Positions 9,363-22,653 of a stretch of 64,000 nucleotides of DNA are shown in pieces. Each line of letters begins with the position of its first letter. The first letter of the stretch is position 1. The notes beneath the pieces are model-generated. The model worked only from the letters and a program-made list of their open reading frames with translations, ran no database searches and was not told the origin of the DNA. A program made the position numbers and the translations under genes. Origin of the DNA: Paracentrotus lividus (Eukaryota > Echinodermata > Echinoidea > Camarodonta > Echinidae); NCBI GenBank assembly GCA_940671915.1, contig CALNVZ010002974.1, positions 19,689,938-19,753,937 of the forward strand. Reading direction: 5' to 3'.

Positions 9363-9975
9363 AGAACCCTCTCGAACAAACGATACTAGTAAGGATCACA
9401 TTCACACTAAAGAATTAAATTTCGGACAAGAATAACCCTGTAGCTGTGGTGCCAGTACTACATCTATGACCTAAATTTGTTTTGCATGATTTTATTTCCA
9501 TGGCAATATTCTATGTTTAAAATAGGCCTACTGATTAAAATATTAATTTTAGGTTTGGGTGATGAAACCAGAACTGCAGAGCAAAAAGAGACTTGTGAAT
9601 AGACTATTCTAAACCCTAGGATGTCTGATACATTGTTGTTGTTGATTCTATACAAGCTTTACACAATTAATATATATTTTTAAATTTTTGCTTAGTGATT
9701 GGTCCCTTTAAAAACAGAGAGAGCTTATTTTTCAAGTGTGAATGGGTTTGGGTCATCAAACTCCAATCATAAAACAAGGGATGCATAGGGATGCCTTATC
9801 ATTCAGTACCATCTTATCTCTGGCTACATGGTTGGCAAGCATTGAGTGATCTTACACTTTGATGATACCACTGTTTTATCTCCCATCCCTCTTATTTATT
9901 TCCTTGAACCATTGACCACATAGGCTTCTACTCATCACTGTATCTCTCATGTCATCTGATGTTTTTTCTCCTTCT

Positions 9976-9988
9976 CCCCCCCCCCCCC

Positions 9989-10025
<37 letters not shown>
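9976..10025. repeat. poly-C and CT microsatellite
   Basis: A C run followed by about 40 bp of TC dinucleotides. Confidence 0.95.
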
Positions 10026-10148
10026 TTTTATCTGTCTCCCATCTTTTTCTTCTTTTCATCATCTCATTTAAATGTCCTGCATCAATGTCCTGCCTCTTCC
10101 CCCTTTCATCCCCTTGATCGTCTATTCTGTATTGATCATGCTCTTATC

Positions 10149-10197
10149 TCCATCATCATTAATCATCATAATCATTATCATCGTCATCATCATCATC

Positions 10198-10228
<31 letters not shown>

Positions 10229-10263
10229 CCACCATCATCATCATCATCATCATAATCATCATA
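10149..10263. repeat. ATC trinucleotide microsatellite
   Basis: About 115 bp of ATC/CAT triplets with scattered substitutions, giving artefactual poly-Ile frames. Confidence 0.95.
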
Positions 10264-10812
10264 CTACTTTCTTCTTGGATTCCCCCCCCCCCCATTCATT
10301 AATAACAAAAAAACTCATGCACAAACCCTAATGACATAAACAATCTTTGAATTAGCATCTTTTGGATACGTCCATCCCTATTCTCACCCCCCCCCCTCCT
10401 TCCTCCTCGATAGAAATGCAAAACCATTGCCAGAGGTAGGCCTCTGAAATATATCAGAATAAAGAGATCAGCATATTCTTCTCTTTCCAACGTTGTATTA
10501 GCTTGGATTCATTTAATATTTAATTAGTTTTTTTATAAACATTAGCTGTCTATTGAATATTTACAAATAGTTTCTAAACTGACTTAATTCTAAGCTCTAT
10601 AAAATATAAACTACCGGTTTCATAATGGTCAACCAAAATAGACATTTAAAAACAAAAAAATAATAATATGGGACTGGAGCAACAATAGTCCCACACAGTA
10701 TGAATAGATGTAGCTAGGACAGTCTCATCATCTATCCTCCAGTTCACCCTCTCTTCAAAATTGTGGTCCGCATCACCATGACAACACGGATATGGGGGGA
10801 TGCCTAACTTAC

Positions 10813-10911
10813 CAGTACTGTTGGGGTTGACGGTGTCTCGGTATCATACTGGGTGAAGTATGTTATAGGTATGTCAGGCATGTCTGTAGGCTCATCCCCA
10901 CTTCCTGAAAT
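10813..10911 (-). CDS. COL15A1/COL18A1-like: multiplexin exon: SGSG glycosaminoglycan-attachment segment (99 bp)
   Basis: Thirty-three codons, phase 0-0. The exon starts ISGSGDEPTDMPDIP, a Ser-Gly-Ser-Gly followed by acidic residues, which matches the xylosyltransferase acceptor context used for heparan or chondroitin sulfate attachment. It continues through a Tyr/Thr region (TYFTQYDTETPSTPTVL) that merges into the Thr/Pro-rich linker of the next exon. The acceptor is TACATTAG (plus-strand CT at 10912-10913); the donor is CTG|GTAAGT (plus-strand ACTTAC at 10807-10812). Vertebrate types XV and XVIII are proteoglycans with SGSG motifs at the equivalent place between the TSPN domain and the helix, so attachment here is well supported by analogy but not shown. 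Confidence 0.9.
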
Positions 10912-10931
10912 CTAATGTAAAAAGAAAAAAT

Positions 10932-10957
10932 GGAGAGAGAGAGAGAGAGAGAGAGAA
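10932..10957. repeat. GA microsatellite beside exon 10813-10911
   Basis: About 26 bp of GA (CT on the coding strand), 20 bp upstream of the exon's acceptor. On the minus strand it forms an unusually strong pyrimidine tract region. Confidence 0.9.
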
Positions 10958-11017
10958 GAAAATCATTAGAGGGAAGAGTAATCAGGTTTAAAAAAAGATT
11001 ACAGAGACATGACGTCG

Positions 11018-11170
11018 GCTGAGAACCAGAAGGGCGCTATAACAGATCAAAGATGTTCCATTGAGAACCAGAAGGGCACTATTACCATCAACTTTGTTCA
11101 GCAATAGCGCCCTTCTGGTTCTCAACGGAACATCTTTAAGATGCACTAACCCCTTTCTGGCTCTCAACAG
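11018..11170. mobile_element. foldback repeat with AGAACCAGAAGGGC arms
   Basis: The arms 11018-11083 and about 11098-11170 are inverted copies of one another containing GAGAACCAGAAGGGCGCTAT and AAAGATGTTCC; GAGAACCAGAAGGGC also occurs twice directly in the left arm. A related fragment, GAGAACCAGAAGGGC, is at about 47127-47141, so this is a dispersed family. Confidence 0.85.
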
Positions 11171-12287
11171 ACGATGTGATAAATAAAATGACCCATAAAA
11201 CAAACTATGATATACAGGTCTACATAGAAGACGAACACACACTATTGTTGAAATATATATTGCTAACCCAAGTTCTTGTAGCACACAAACATGAAGGAAA
11301 ATGGAAGATATTTTAGGGCCAAAGAAGTAAAAGTGACATACAATTAAAAAAATTGCAAAACATACACATGAAAATAAAAACAAAATACAGACTTTAAAGG
11401 GAACATGAATGTATGCAAGGTTATCTGCACCATTGAATGTTTTTAACAGAAATATGATGTAATATAAATGCTGTGGATCATCATCATCACCATCATCTTT
11501 TACTCAGATAAAACTAACTGATTTTCTTGACACTTTCCAATATATGTCTCCAAAATATCAAATATACTTTCAAATAACTCTGGAGAATATGATCAATTAT
11601 GATAACGATAATTTTTTGTTGTTGCAGAATTCCAAACAACAGTTTTGTTTTCTTAAGGGATGGCAGTCATCCCTTATCATATTATGTGACAGGTCCATAA
11701 CTACAACCTAACATTACAGTAGCAGCTGATCAAAAATAATGTCACTTTTTCTGGGGCACAGCCTGAACTTTCAACCAATAAAACGTGATCAAGACACAGA
11801 AAATAGGTCCCCTACGAATTCCACTGCAACTTGAAAGGGATATATCAAGTAGGAACAGAAGAAAGTCCAAATCTTTTGATCCTAGCCTGGTTTACGGAGA
11901 GTTGTTCCAGGTGCGGAAATAGCTTTGCTGAACGAAAACGAGATGAGAGGGGATTTGGAAACTTGGGTTTGAGATAAATAGCAATGGAAAGGGAGCTGTC
12001 TGGCAGAGAGAAACAGAGAAGAAGAAACAAGAAAGGAGACACTAGACAGACAAGGGAAATACAGGCAAAAAAGAGAAAAGGAGAAGGACAGGTATAAATG
12101 AATACATGTGTAAATAGATGACAGGAATTGTACAAAAGATATGAAGGGGAAAGATGATAAAGGGAAGAGGAAAAGAAAGGTAGAAAGATAAAGAAGGTGA
12201 GGGACAGACAGATAGAGAGAGAGAGATGGGAACAGTGAAAAGTGTAGTGAGACAGAGAGAGACAGACATGATCAAGAGGGGAGTTGA

Positions 12288-12311
12288 AAAGAAAGAAAGA
12301 GAGAGAGAGAG

Positions 12312-12360
<49 letters not shown>

Positions 12361-12390
12361 AAGAAAGAATGAAAGAAAGAAGGAAAGTGA
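12288..12390. repeat. GA/GAAA-rich microsatellite
   Basis: About 100 bp of GA and GAAA units in a wider purine-rich region (11990-12420). The long Ser/Leu/Phe-rich open frame on the minus strand here (about 11845-12432) is a product of this composition. Confidence 0.95.
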
Positions 12391-13282
12391 GAGAATTGTA
12401 GAATTGGAGAAGAATGGAATGTTTGGGTCCAAGATATAAGACAGGATTTATTTGAGAAGAGGCCTGGATTTGGTGGATTTTAAAAAGAGCATCAGATAAG
12501 AGAAGAGAGTAGCATACAGCACTGGTGCTGGTGATGACATAACCATTGAGGTTATAAGGACAGAAAAACTGCAGTCTGTAGAATAACAGGTTTACATCTA
12601 ACCTAGATCAACCAAATCACAAGGTTTATTGAAATGATGAAAACTATTTAGTAAAAATCGGAGAACACAATATAATTGTACACTCAATTTTATTAAATGC
12701 AGACAAATTTTACAATATCTATATTAAGGAGTAACTTTTTTTAGGAGGCACCAAGTTCATAATTGAAAATTATATGTTTCGATAAGAATGGGGAAGAAAC
12801 ATGATCTCCAACAAACCAACTTTTTGCATTTGTGATGATTGATTGCTCATTTTACATCATGCATCTTTTAACTAAACAGCAGCGACAAATTCCAAGTTAG
12901 AACTGACATCATTCTGAATGACACATCATGGAGTGCTTGGGTGTTTGGCAAGTCCAGGGCCCGGTCCTGGGGATCAGCATCAATGGTTGGGGGGGGGGGA
13001 GGGGGGACTTGACAGAGGGGTAGTAGGGGGTACTTTAGTATGGATCAGAAGGGACTGAGTGACATCATACATGGATCAGGTAGAGACAGGACAGGTATGC
13101 AACATGGAATTCATTAGGTGGGGACAGGTATCTAGGTATTCATCAAGGAGGGAATATAATGTTTACAATTACAAGGTGTTAGAAAACAGAAGACAGCATC
13201 TGGGTTGAATAGGTAATATCAGAAGACATAGGGAACAAAATTGTATAGGCCTTGGCCCTGTTGCATAAAACATAGATTCTTT

Positions 13283-13568
13283 GGCCTGTATTTTCAAAAG
13301 CCGCCTAACTTTAAGCCTAGCTTAAATCTGTGGTTTAACTATGGCTTGCTAAAAGGGAATCAGTCCCTAAAAGTAGATTTTCAGTGAAAATATAAAAAAT
13401 TGTTTGGAAATGATAAGTACAAATGTTTCCCTTTCAATTAAAACATGACTCCAGTGAAGGTGATAGGAACATGCAACATAGACAGATTGATTCCCTTTTA
13501 GCAAGCCACACATTAAACCACAGATTTAAGCTGGGCTTTAAGTTAGGCAGCTTTTGAGAATACAGGCC
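13283..13568. mobile_element. MITE with ~84-bp terminal inverted repeats
   Basis: The left arm (GGCCTGTATTTTCAAAAGCC onward, 13283-13366) and right arm (13484-13568, ending GAGAATACAGGCC) are about 90% inverted copies, both including AAATCTGTGGTTTAA and GCTAAAAGGGAATCA. A TTT triplet flanks each side. No coding capacity. Confidence 0.9.
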
Positions 13569-16059
13569 TTTGTCATCAATAATAACTTTCATAAAATACT
13601 GGATTTTGCTTGGCTGTTGAGAGACTTTATCATGGCCGTTACCATTGATGGCAAAGAACCATATTAGCAAATGTTCATGCAACACCAATCTGAAGGGGGT
13701 GACAGTAATATGAGGCTGTGCAAGAAAAGGAGAGAGAGGAGGAAAGAATGATGATTATATAATTAAAAGAAATATGGATAAAAAGAGAGATTGAGAGACT
13801 GAGACAGACGATAAACAAACTAGAAAGAGAGACAGAGAAAGCAAACAGCAAAAGGTGATGTACAGATGAAGGAAAATGAGGAGAGAGGAGGGGGAGGAGC
13901 CAAGGTTTTTGAGAGATGTTTTCCAATGGCATCTTTTAGAGAGGTATGTTATTAGGGATGACATCTCTTAGTGGTAACAAACTGTGATGACCGGGTACTT
14001 TCTTTCATCCACTGTCATGTCGCTTGTGATTTCGAATTTCATAACACAAAAGCCCCTCCAGGGATTTATATCATCTTTACTTTGAGTCTCACATGACAGA
14101 AAACTGAATTGATAATGACATAGATATTGTTATCAAAAGTACACTCTGACATGATTACCAAATTCATATAAATAGGAGGAGTACATTTTTGGGGTCAATC
14201 TTATTACGACTGATATGGCCATTAAGGTCTAAATATATCCTGTTTTAGAAAAAATTATATATTTACATGATATGAATATAAAGTGTTAAGAAGTGAAATC
14301 ATGGAGTCAAAAAGAGCCTGAGCATTCGATCCTAGCAGAATTATATACTTTACCTTTTCTATTTCTGATTTTGAGGGGCTTTTTTTTTAAGTGGAACAAT
14401 ATGAAGGTGGAAAAAAGAAGATACATCTGTCCCATATCAAAGAAAATATGACTACTATATACCAACATATATGAAACGTGAAATTCATCTCTTCTTGACA
14501 TTTTGTTTAGCCAGTGAATACCTCTGCCACGATGCAGTAGATGGCAACTATGACATGAAAAATAAATCACTGTGGTTCAAAATAGAACTTCAACAAACAA
14601 ATCGCAGGGACCATGTATGAAGGACAACGAATGAAGAGGTGTCTCACCAAAGCATGTGGATGCAAATGACTGCACATAAATAAAGTAAAGACTGAAATAT
14701 GTAACTTTGACAGATAGTTTACAATAAATGCAACAAAGTTGCGATGGATAATCGTTTATGACAAACACATAGAATCAGGCTGGAGACAAAACGAATGGGA
14801 CGAATTGAAACGAGGAATGAGAAGGAATTTATTTTTTGTTCAGTTTCTTTGGATGATAAATGGAGCATCAAAGCTGGTACTTTATTGAAATGCACACACA
14901 TACGATGAAAAAGATTAGTTAAGGCTAACACAAAATAAAATGATATTTCTGTCAGAAAAAGATAATTCATTGTTAACTTGAAAGGACTTACGAATTGTGA
15001 CTGTGTCATATAATAGAAGTAAGTCAGGACTTTGATGATAATAATCTTTCCAGGATTTTTTTTTTCTTCATTTTTTTTCAAAATTATTTCATTTTAGTTC
15101 ATGCCATATGCAGTTTAGCCTGAACAAGTTATGCACACAGAATCTCACACTACATCACGTCTAACAAACTAGGCATATAGTAATAGTGGATGTAAGGTGT
15201 TATAATAGATTTCCTAAACCTGAACATTCCACGTACAAATATAAAAAATATGAACATTTAACTTCATTAATTTAAGTAATAAAATACAATACAATGCATT
15301 ATCATGTAAACTTATACAATACAATAAAATCATTACATAAATTCACTGTTTTTTTATGACCAATTCAACAACTTTTGAACCCCAACTTCAATTCAGTAAG
15401 GAAAACAACACAAAATGTGAATCGAATCTTTATGAAGTCTCCTATCACTATGTTCAATTAAATCTACATCCAAAAAATATTGTGTGGCTTGTAATTCCGA
15501 TGCAGGAATTCCCTCCCCCTAGAAATTTAGACATCAATCGTTTTGACATCTGTCAAATCATTTTCATACTTTTCCTGAGGCTTTAACAGCTTGCAATAAT
15601 GGATGACCATATTTGACGATCTATAAACCAACAAAGTTCTATGATGTTTACACAGAAATAGAACTAATGTACATTTATGAACTTAGAGTTAATAAATTGT
15701 AAATTTCCATTTGTGTATTTAGAAATTTCCATTTGTGTATTTAGTTAGGCCTATATGTAAAATGACCAGGTTATATTTGAATTATATGCAACTATACAAT
15801 GATCTCCAATTATAATTGAAACTATTCCTAATGCGGTAGTCACCAACATGCAAATCTTGACGAATAAAGAGTTGCATGACATAGATAGTTGCATGTTTCA
15901 CTTATGTGTTGTGACAACTGCATAAGATGTAAATGGACTGGGGTAATTTGGAGTGACACAATCAGGTCGTTATGAGGTTGTCTAAAGTGATACTATTCAC
16001 TTCATAGTTTCAGGCTATTGCTGCAATTCACTCATTGTACAGTTTGTGAACCTGTATTG

Positions 16060-16800
16060 CGTCTGCAAACCATTTGTCCCATACCCAATTGGTTGGTTCA
16101 CACCTATTTTGTCTACTACATTGTAACTATCCTTAAGACCAACTAATCGTATAGCCGTAAGATCGACTAATCATGATGCGCTGCTGCACTAGCTCGAGCT
16201 AAAAAATAGCGCGCTAATTGATGGATCGGGAAAAAACCCTGAAAAAATAAACCGGTCAAGCTATTTTAAAACTTCGCATTTACAACCTGACGTGACCTTG
16301 AACAAACAAGCCCGATGTGTGTTGCGCACTGGTAACTACCGCTAGCATATTTATACAAGCACAGGTGCATAATTTCGGATTTAGCCTCAGCTAGTGCAGC
16401 ATTTTTGTGCTAAAACCGCAAACCAGCTCAAGTTTTTTCAAAAAATCCTTAAGATGACTTGGGCTTGGATTTCCTCCAAATTAGCATGCTATTTGACCAC
16501 AAAGTCGGATCTGCTCTGATCGAGCCAATTCATCGGATCACAAATAGCGTGCTATTTGAAATAGCTCGACCTTGTGCACTAGTGCAGAACCGCCCATTTA
16601 GTCTCATAATCATTTGATCTAATAACTGTTTACAGTAATAGCCATTTAGTGTAATTTCCATTTGATCTAATTATAATCAGCTGTCCAATTATCTATTCGT
16701 TTCCGACAATTTGTTTCACACTTATTAGTGTGCCGTCCATATGGTTTTAAGATCAACTAATTTTATTTAACTGACTTTAGGACAGCGTAGGTATGATCAA
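16060..16800. mobile_element. composite of degenerate GTCTAAT repeats with an inserted inverted-repeat element
   Basis: The flanks (about 16060-16170 and 16595-16790) are built from loose copies of CATTTGATCTAAT/CCATTTAGTCT words. Between them a GC-richer element (about 16176-16600) has inverted ends: CTGCACTAGCTCGAGCTA with TAGCGCGCTA on the left, and TAGCGTGCTATTTG with TAGCTCGACCTTGTGCACTA on the right. A diverged relative of the inner element is visible at about 37370-37600. Confidence 0.55.
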
Positions 16801-19135
16801 GTTGTGTAATACCCTGATGAAATATATTGTCAATTTGTTGCCTTCCCGGAGAAAGGTTGTACGCATCTTCAGCCGCGCAAAATGCAAATCCAAGATTAAC
16901 GGTTTTTCACAAATTCTTGGATCTCACTATAATACTTTTGAATTTTGAGTTATTAATCACCCTGTGAAGCGGGAACTATGAAGACCGTCTATTCAATTAG
17001 TGATTTTTTTAATTAATGGCCTTTCTCCGGGAACATGAAATGCAAATAGGCTATTAAACTGCCTTTCTGTAGGAAGGTAACAAATTATTCTATGAAGCAA
17101 GTTCGTATATATCCAACATGTATGAATATCACAATGTGTACTATTTACATTTACCAGGAAATCAGTGGGTTTAATGAACATTTCTGATCTATTTCTGTTA
17201 CTCATTGTTTTCATTTATAAGAGCTCCTGAAATAACTCAAAAATTGATTCCCATTGTCAATCCTAATATCCTCTTATGAGAGATTAGGATGATATGAGGA
17301 CAAAATAAATGAATTAAAGATAAAGGAAATGAGATAATTAGATTATCTTTGATCATCTTTTATCATTGGTCATAAAGGTCAAACTGCATTATGATCCGGT
17401 AATACTATATGACTTGATATACAGTGCCTCCAATAGTTTAGGTACACCTGAAGCCGGTTATATTTTGGATCATTTTAAGGCATCTTATTTCCAGTATTTT
17501 GGGTTAAAATTTAATTTGTTCAAGTAGAAACAACAACCAAAAAAAAAAAAATAAAAAAAAAATACATACAAGATAAAAAAAATATTTTGCAACCAAAAAA
17601 GGTATGATATTTCATTTTTTTTGGTAGGGCCTCCTATGTTTCTTATGTTTTGTAGGGCCTCCATGAAAAACAATGTTTTGATCATTGATGGAGCTACCTT
17701 ACTGAAATAAGACAAATAAATAAATAAATAAATATAGTTTATAAGTATCATCAGAATCCAGAAATTAGTCCAAACTTGCAAAAAGTGCAAAAATATGATT
17801 TTGCACTAATTTATGACATTTTTGAAAAAAATGGAATATCTCGGCCAATGATGGACCAATCACTCTAAAATTTTGCATGGACATTGAGGCATATGTAAAA
17901 TATAGAGCTGCATTGTTTGTTTTGTTTTTGAAGTATTAATGGTTGAAGCGAAAAAACATTGTCATTGAACTCTGGACGTATAGATCAAACTATTTTGAAT
18001 GGATGGGTTCCTTTCAAATGGGTTGTTGACCTATGTTCAGGATCTTTAAAAAAAATGCTCTTCCAGCTAATGCTGTAGCCATTATTGCTAACCTTTAGGT
18101 CGGACAGGAATCAAATCAGACGATTTATTGCCAAATTATTGATTACGGAATATCACCATCTAAAGTTATATACGTACCTGGGCATGCTTTAATTAAAATG
18201 GCAGTCTTTGGATACTAATCACTTTTTTATTATTGTTAAATATGTAATGATGCTTAGGAAATGAATTTTTCGGGATTTCCTTGACACGTTATTACATGCC
18301 AGTATGTAAGGCTTCGAAGCAGATTTGTGCATGCCTCCACAAAGTTGATTACTCCCTTTAAATACTGTGTACAAACATTTAAAGACGACTCATTAATCAA
18401 ACCATGGACCTACGTCATGGTCAGGGTATTTAGGACATATGACTAAGATAACATACTACCCAGCATCAAAGTTAAAGGAAAACATCACCCGATTCCAAGG
18501 TAAACACCTATATGTAACCTACACTTCAAAGACAATAGTTCATGATTATAATCTTCCATATTTATATAGCATATATGACAACTATATATAGGACCAACAA
18601 AAGGAGAGTATGGAAGGAGAAAGGGTAAATTAAAGCATGAGAGCCAAAAGAGCACTAATTGTACAAATGGTGAAAGTCTTTCTTGTCTGAGATTTGAAAA
18701 CTAAGGTGCTCCCCCAATTCCCGTCTCTATGGATGATAATTATCCACTTGTTATTCTACATTTTAAATCTGCAAGAAGCTCCTAACTTGGTGCTACCATA
18801 CACGTAACAGGGACCTTTAACAAGATGTTCCAGAGTCTTTGGTCTATGTGGGGTGTATTAAAAAAAAGGAAACCCAAGTATGATCATCAATAATTTCAAA
18901 AATATTACAGTGATGATTGTGAAATTTGTATCACTGGAAAGTGCAACTCATCATACCCCTCTCAGCTCCCCAATGTCATGCATCACTGAACCATATTGTC
19001 CTGAACATGTCTTGCAAAATTGTGAGTCATTCACTTTTCACTTTAAATATTGATGATGAAGCTTGGGTTTCCTTTTTTTTTTATTCACCCAGTAGATCTC
19101 CCAATCAGGACCAGTTTCATCCCTTTGAATAGTGT

Positions 19136-19395
19136 TGATCCGACCACAGAGGTCTGCCAAGTTCAATCGCTGATACCAATCCCTCATCCCAACCGGTAGA
19201 AGGGTGCGGTATCCTTACCCCATAGCTCCAGATGGTATACTCTTATGACTTAATGGGGTAATTAATTGCGAGGAGTATCCCTAATGCATAATGGTTCCAC
19301 CAGAGGTTGGCAGCAGACCGCATTCCACTGCACCGAGTAGGCTGCCGGTATTATAGGTCAATGGGAATCCTGGTTTGCCCCGCACAAAGCTAGAT
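19136..19395. other. unassigned GC-richer block
   Basis: About 260 bp with more balanced composition than its flanks, containing partial inverted words such as GGTATCCTTACCCC and GGGGTAATTAATTGCGAGGA, and the pair GAGGTCTGCCAAG/AGAGGTTGGCAGCAGACC. No open frame with protein features and no recognised rRNA, tRNA or snRNA. It may be a SINE or decayed element; assignment is not possible by eye. Confidence 0.3.
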
Positions 19396-19942
19396 AACCC
19401 CAAATTATTTTTAAACGACGGTTGTTGGAATAGTTCTTCAACAATTAATGTCGCTGATTAGTACTCGTAACGTTGTTGAGACATATGCAGTATCGAAGGG
19501 AATGGAAATATCAAGGAAGTTTTTTTTAATGGCAATAAAATAACGAACAAAGTGGTAATATTCTGCATTTGAATTTTTTTATTTATCCAAATGAACAAAA
19601 AAAAAAAAACTAAATGATAATCACTTATTAAAACCTGTTTTCAATGGTTGTCCCAAAAAATGTGAATAGTACCTTTGACAAAGTATCTTTCAGCACAACC
19701 TGGAAAACATATTCCAACTGTCATCCACAAAACCACTGCCAACAGCCCTACAGCAAAGAATATGTTAAGACCATCAAATATGATGATCTTTACTTCCTGA
19801 ATAATGTCATTTGTATTTTTGTGTATGTTTATTTGGTGAGATGTCATGACTTTTTCCTCTGGCACCTCAAAACATTATTATGCCATATTGTATTTGTAAC
19901 AAAAATATTTCCTTGTTTGTTGTTGTTGTTGTTGTTGTTCAA

Positions 19943-21280
19943 GGGATATCATAAAATAAACTGATATTCTGTCTGGAAAAAAAAAATTGAATTTCCGGCT
20001 TAAAGGACTACTGTACTTTAAACCTGGTGTATAGTTTTGGTTAAAAAAAAAAAATCGGCATAAAACCGATTAAATATAGTCTCATGTTGTTCACATTGCG
20101 CTAAAAGACATGTGTGAGAGATTTTGTGATATTCCTTTCACGATTTCCGGTGAATTTCAGTGAAATGTTTGAATCCAAACACAATTTGTAACGGTTTTGA
20201 GACCTTTGCTGGGTTGTCCTGTCCCCCGAACTTCCCGCATGAATGGACCGTAGCGATCTGTGTGTATCACCCACACAAGAGAATCCCCATTGGTTTTCCA
20301 TGTGAACGCCTAGTGCACACAAAGCTGTGTCGGGTCCCCGTGTTATCTTTTTTATACTATAATATCGTGAAATAAAGACGTTAAAACGAGATTCCATGTA
20401 ATATAACTTTCTTTGTTACAGTTACAGGATTCAGGCTTTCATATTATCTAACTGTGAATCCAAATTAAATTTTTCCTTCTCCCAACACTATACACCAGCT
20501 TTAAAGCTAATAAGTCCTCATCTCAAATCTGATCCGGTTCCTGACCCATAATGCAACATTCTGAACAATGCAGTCTTACAATATAGGCCAATTTGAATGA
20601 GAACACACTATTTCACTACTCAATACATTAATACTGCAATTATAATTGGATGCGGGGGAAACCCACTTGAAAGCTATGGGGACTATTAACACAATTTTAA
20701 GTATGAAACTCTAATACTGATAGAACACGTTTTATTTTCAAATCTAATAAAAGCAAAAGTCTATTTAGTGGTAAACATAAACCTACTTGCTACTTTCCAT
20801 TTGTATGTCTGAGACACCCTGGAGACATGTTGTCTGGTAAAACAGCACATTATGATGACCAGCGATAACCTCAACTTTAACCACTTCATCATCATGACTA
20901 TATTTCATTGTCCAATGTTCGTGCAGGCTATTAACGCACATTTGATTCACAGCTGTCATTATCAATTTTTGCAGTTTCTACGATTCTGGTGATTAGAATG
21001 CAATCGTAAAAATAATTGCCTAGATGCATGTTTAAAGTAAAGTCGAACTCACAAAAGTCAAATAATCCCTGAAGTCAAAGGCCCTTTCAAGTCATCTTGT
21101 TTGTATATTCTATTATTCACTTAAATGAGGTGGGGGGGGGGGATGTCCATATGGAAGTTCAAGCTAAAATTACGGCCCAAATGGGCACAGACTTTTGCCA
21201 ACCATCCTATGGTTGACATTTTCCCTTTAAGCCGGAAATTTGATTTTTCAGACAGAATATCGGTTTATATCATATAACCC
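19943..21280. mobile_element. element with ~55-bp inverted ends, interrupted by a nested MITE
   Basis: The left end 19943-20003 (GATATTCTGTCTGGAAAA, AATTTCCGGCTTAAAG) and right end about 21226-21280 (CTTTAAGCCGGAAATTTGAT, CAGACAGAATATC) are inverted copies. A second pair of inverted repeats (20004-20518) begins immediately inside the left arm, indicating nesting. The material between 20519 and 21225 has no coding features. Confidence 0.75.
20004..20518. mobile_element. nested MITE-like element, about 515 bp
   Basis: The ends are inverted: AGGACTACTGTACTTTAAAC with CTGGTGTATAG on the left, CTATACACCAGCTTTAAAG and AGTCCT on the right (about 24 of 31 positions agree). The interior is CpG-richer and gives overlapping short open frames on both strands with no family features. 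Confidence 0.75.
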
Positions 21281-22403
21281 ACACCAATGCAGATGGTAAA
21301 AAATTCATCAAAACCCAAATCTATATTCCTGAGTGACCTATGCAACCCTAAGCGGAAATATTCTTGTTTTGTATTGGTGCTTCATATGCCTGTAAATATG
21401 CACATAGAACGCAATCAATCACTTTAGTTTTTCTAAAGTTTGTTGACTTAAAATGACATTGATGGGATGAAATAAATAGATTTTTTGTTTTTAAACTTTA
21501 AAATCTCATCTCTATTCACTTGATTTTTAGACCTAACACACAAAAAAATAATGACACAATCTTTTCGGGGTAGTCACTCCATAAATACCCTGGCTGAATG
21601 CCTAAAATAGCTCTAAAAAAACACTCTTTCATTTTTTTTTTTAATGAGTTCAGTTGATTTTTAAATTTCCTAGTAGCATGTCTACATCTCGAGAAGATAA
21701 CCACTCAAGAAAAGACAACATATTCATAAAACCTCTATTTTTTCATTAATCTACTTCCACATAATAAACATGATAAAATCTAATTCTTTTCAACATAAGG
21801 TCTAATTTTCCCTGTTTAAACTCCCCTTTTCTTTTTCTACCAACATTAAGGGATGGAAAGCACATCCTATGCTCCAATCCCATCAAACTTTGATAACAAC
21901 CTTGGTCCATTGTTTGACTAATGCAATTTGGTGAGAACAACAGGTAGGCAAATCAACCCTGGTTATCTCTAGGACCACTGCTCTGACATTGTAGGTTCAT
22001 ATATCCTCTTCTTTCAACAGATGTCATTGACATGTGAGATAGGTGTGCTACCTGTAAATTGACTGGGATCCGTCATCATGATCTTAAAGTGTGTTTGATC
22101 ATAACATTTAACAAAAACATAATGAAAACAACCTAATGGTATGTAGGTTTCTCAATCAAATGAGGAACTGTTCAGTTTGAAAGCCAAGAGTGGTGTTGTG
22201 TAGGCCTTGTTAGCCAGCAGAGCACACATTACAGTGGAACTCCGTTACATGAACTCTATCATCTTCTTTCAACAGTTGACATTGACAATGTCAGACAATT
22301 GTGCTACCTATTAATTTTTGGTCATGATGATGTTGTAGGACACCTTTTACTTGACAATACAACCATGACAAATGTATCTGAAAATCCAATTTGAGCAATA
22401 ATA

Positions 22404-22653
22404 ATGGTATCTCTTCCTGGAGACGTCTCCGAAACTATTGAAAAATTTTGGACATTTAGGAAACGTCTCAAAGATATCTTTGAGACTTCTCCGCGACAGA
22501 AAAAGTCTCATAGACATAAGAATTTTTGATTTTCCTGCGACTCATGATATGTTGCAGAGACTCAGCACAAATCTCTGAGACGTCTCTGCGACTACTTTCA
22601 AAACGGTCTCCAACTATTCCCAACTCCGTCTCATGGCAAGTGACATACCACCA
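22404..22653. mobile_element. PIF/Harbinger-like MITE, family A (diverged copy)
   Basis: The ends TAATGGTATCTC and GACATACCACCATTA are inverted, and the interior is full of GAGACGTCTCCG-type words. It is the same family as 38360-38605 and the fragment at 42569-42707, but more degraded. Confidence 0.75.

Larger units (their letters stand above)
7811..10812 (-). other. intron rich in repeats (3,002 bp)
   Basis: From left to right it holds G-rich sequence (8079-8120), a GC-richer repeat block (8208-8616), a 77-bp tandem repeat (9009-9205), a small palindromic element (9226-9362), a CT microsatellite (9976-10025) and an ATC microsatellite (10149-10263). Nothing is recognised in 9400-9970 or 10300-10812. 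Confidence 0.75.

Noticed and set aside
11845-12432. 195-codon Ser/Leu/Phe-rich minus-strand open frame
   Set aside because: It is the complement of a GA-rich region; low complexity throughout.
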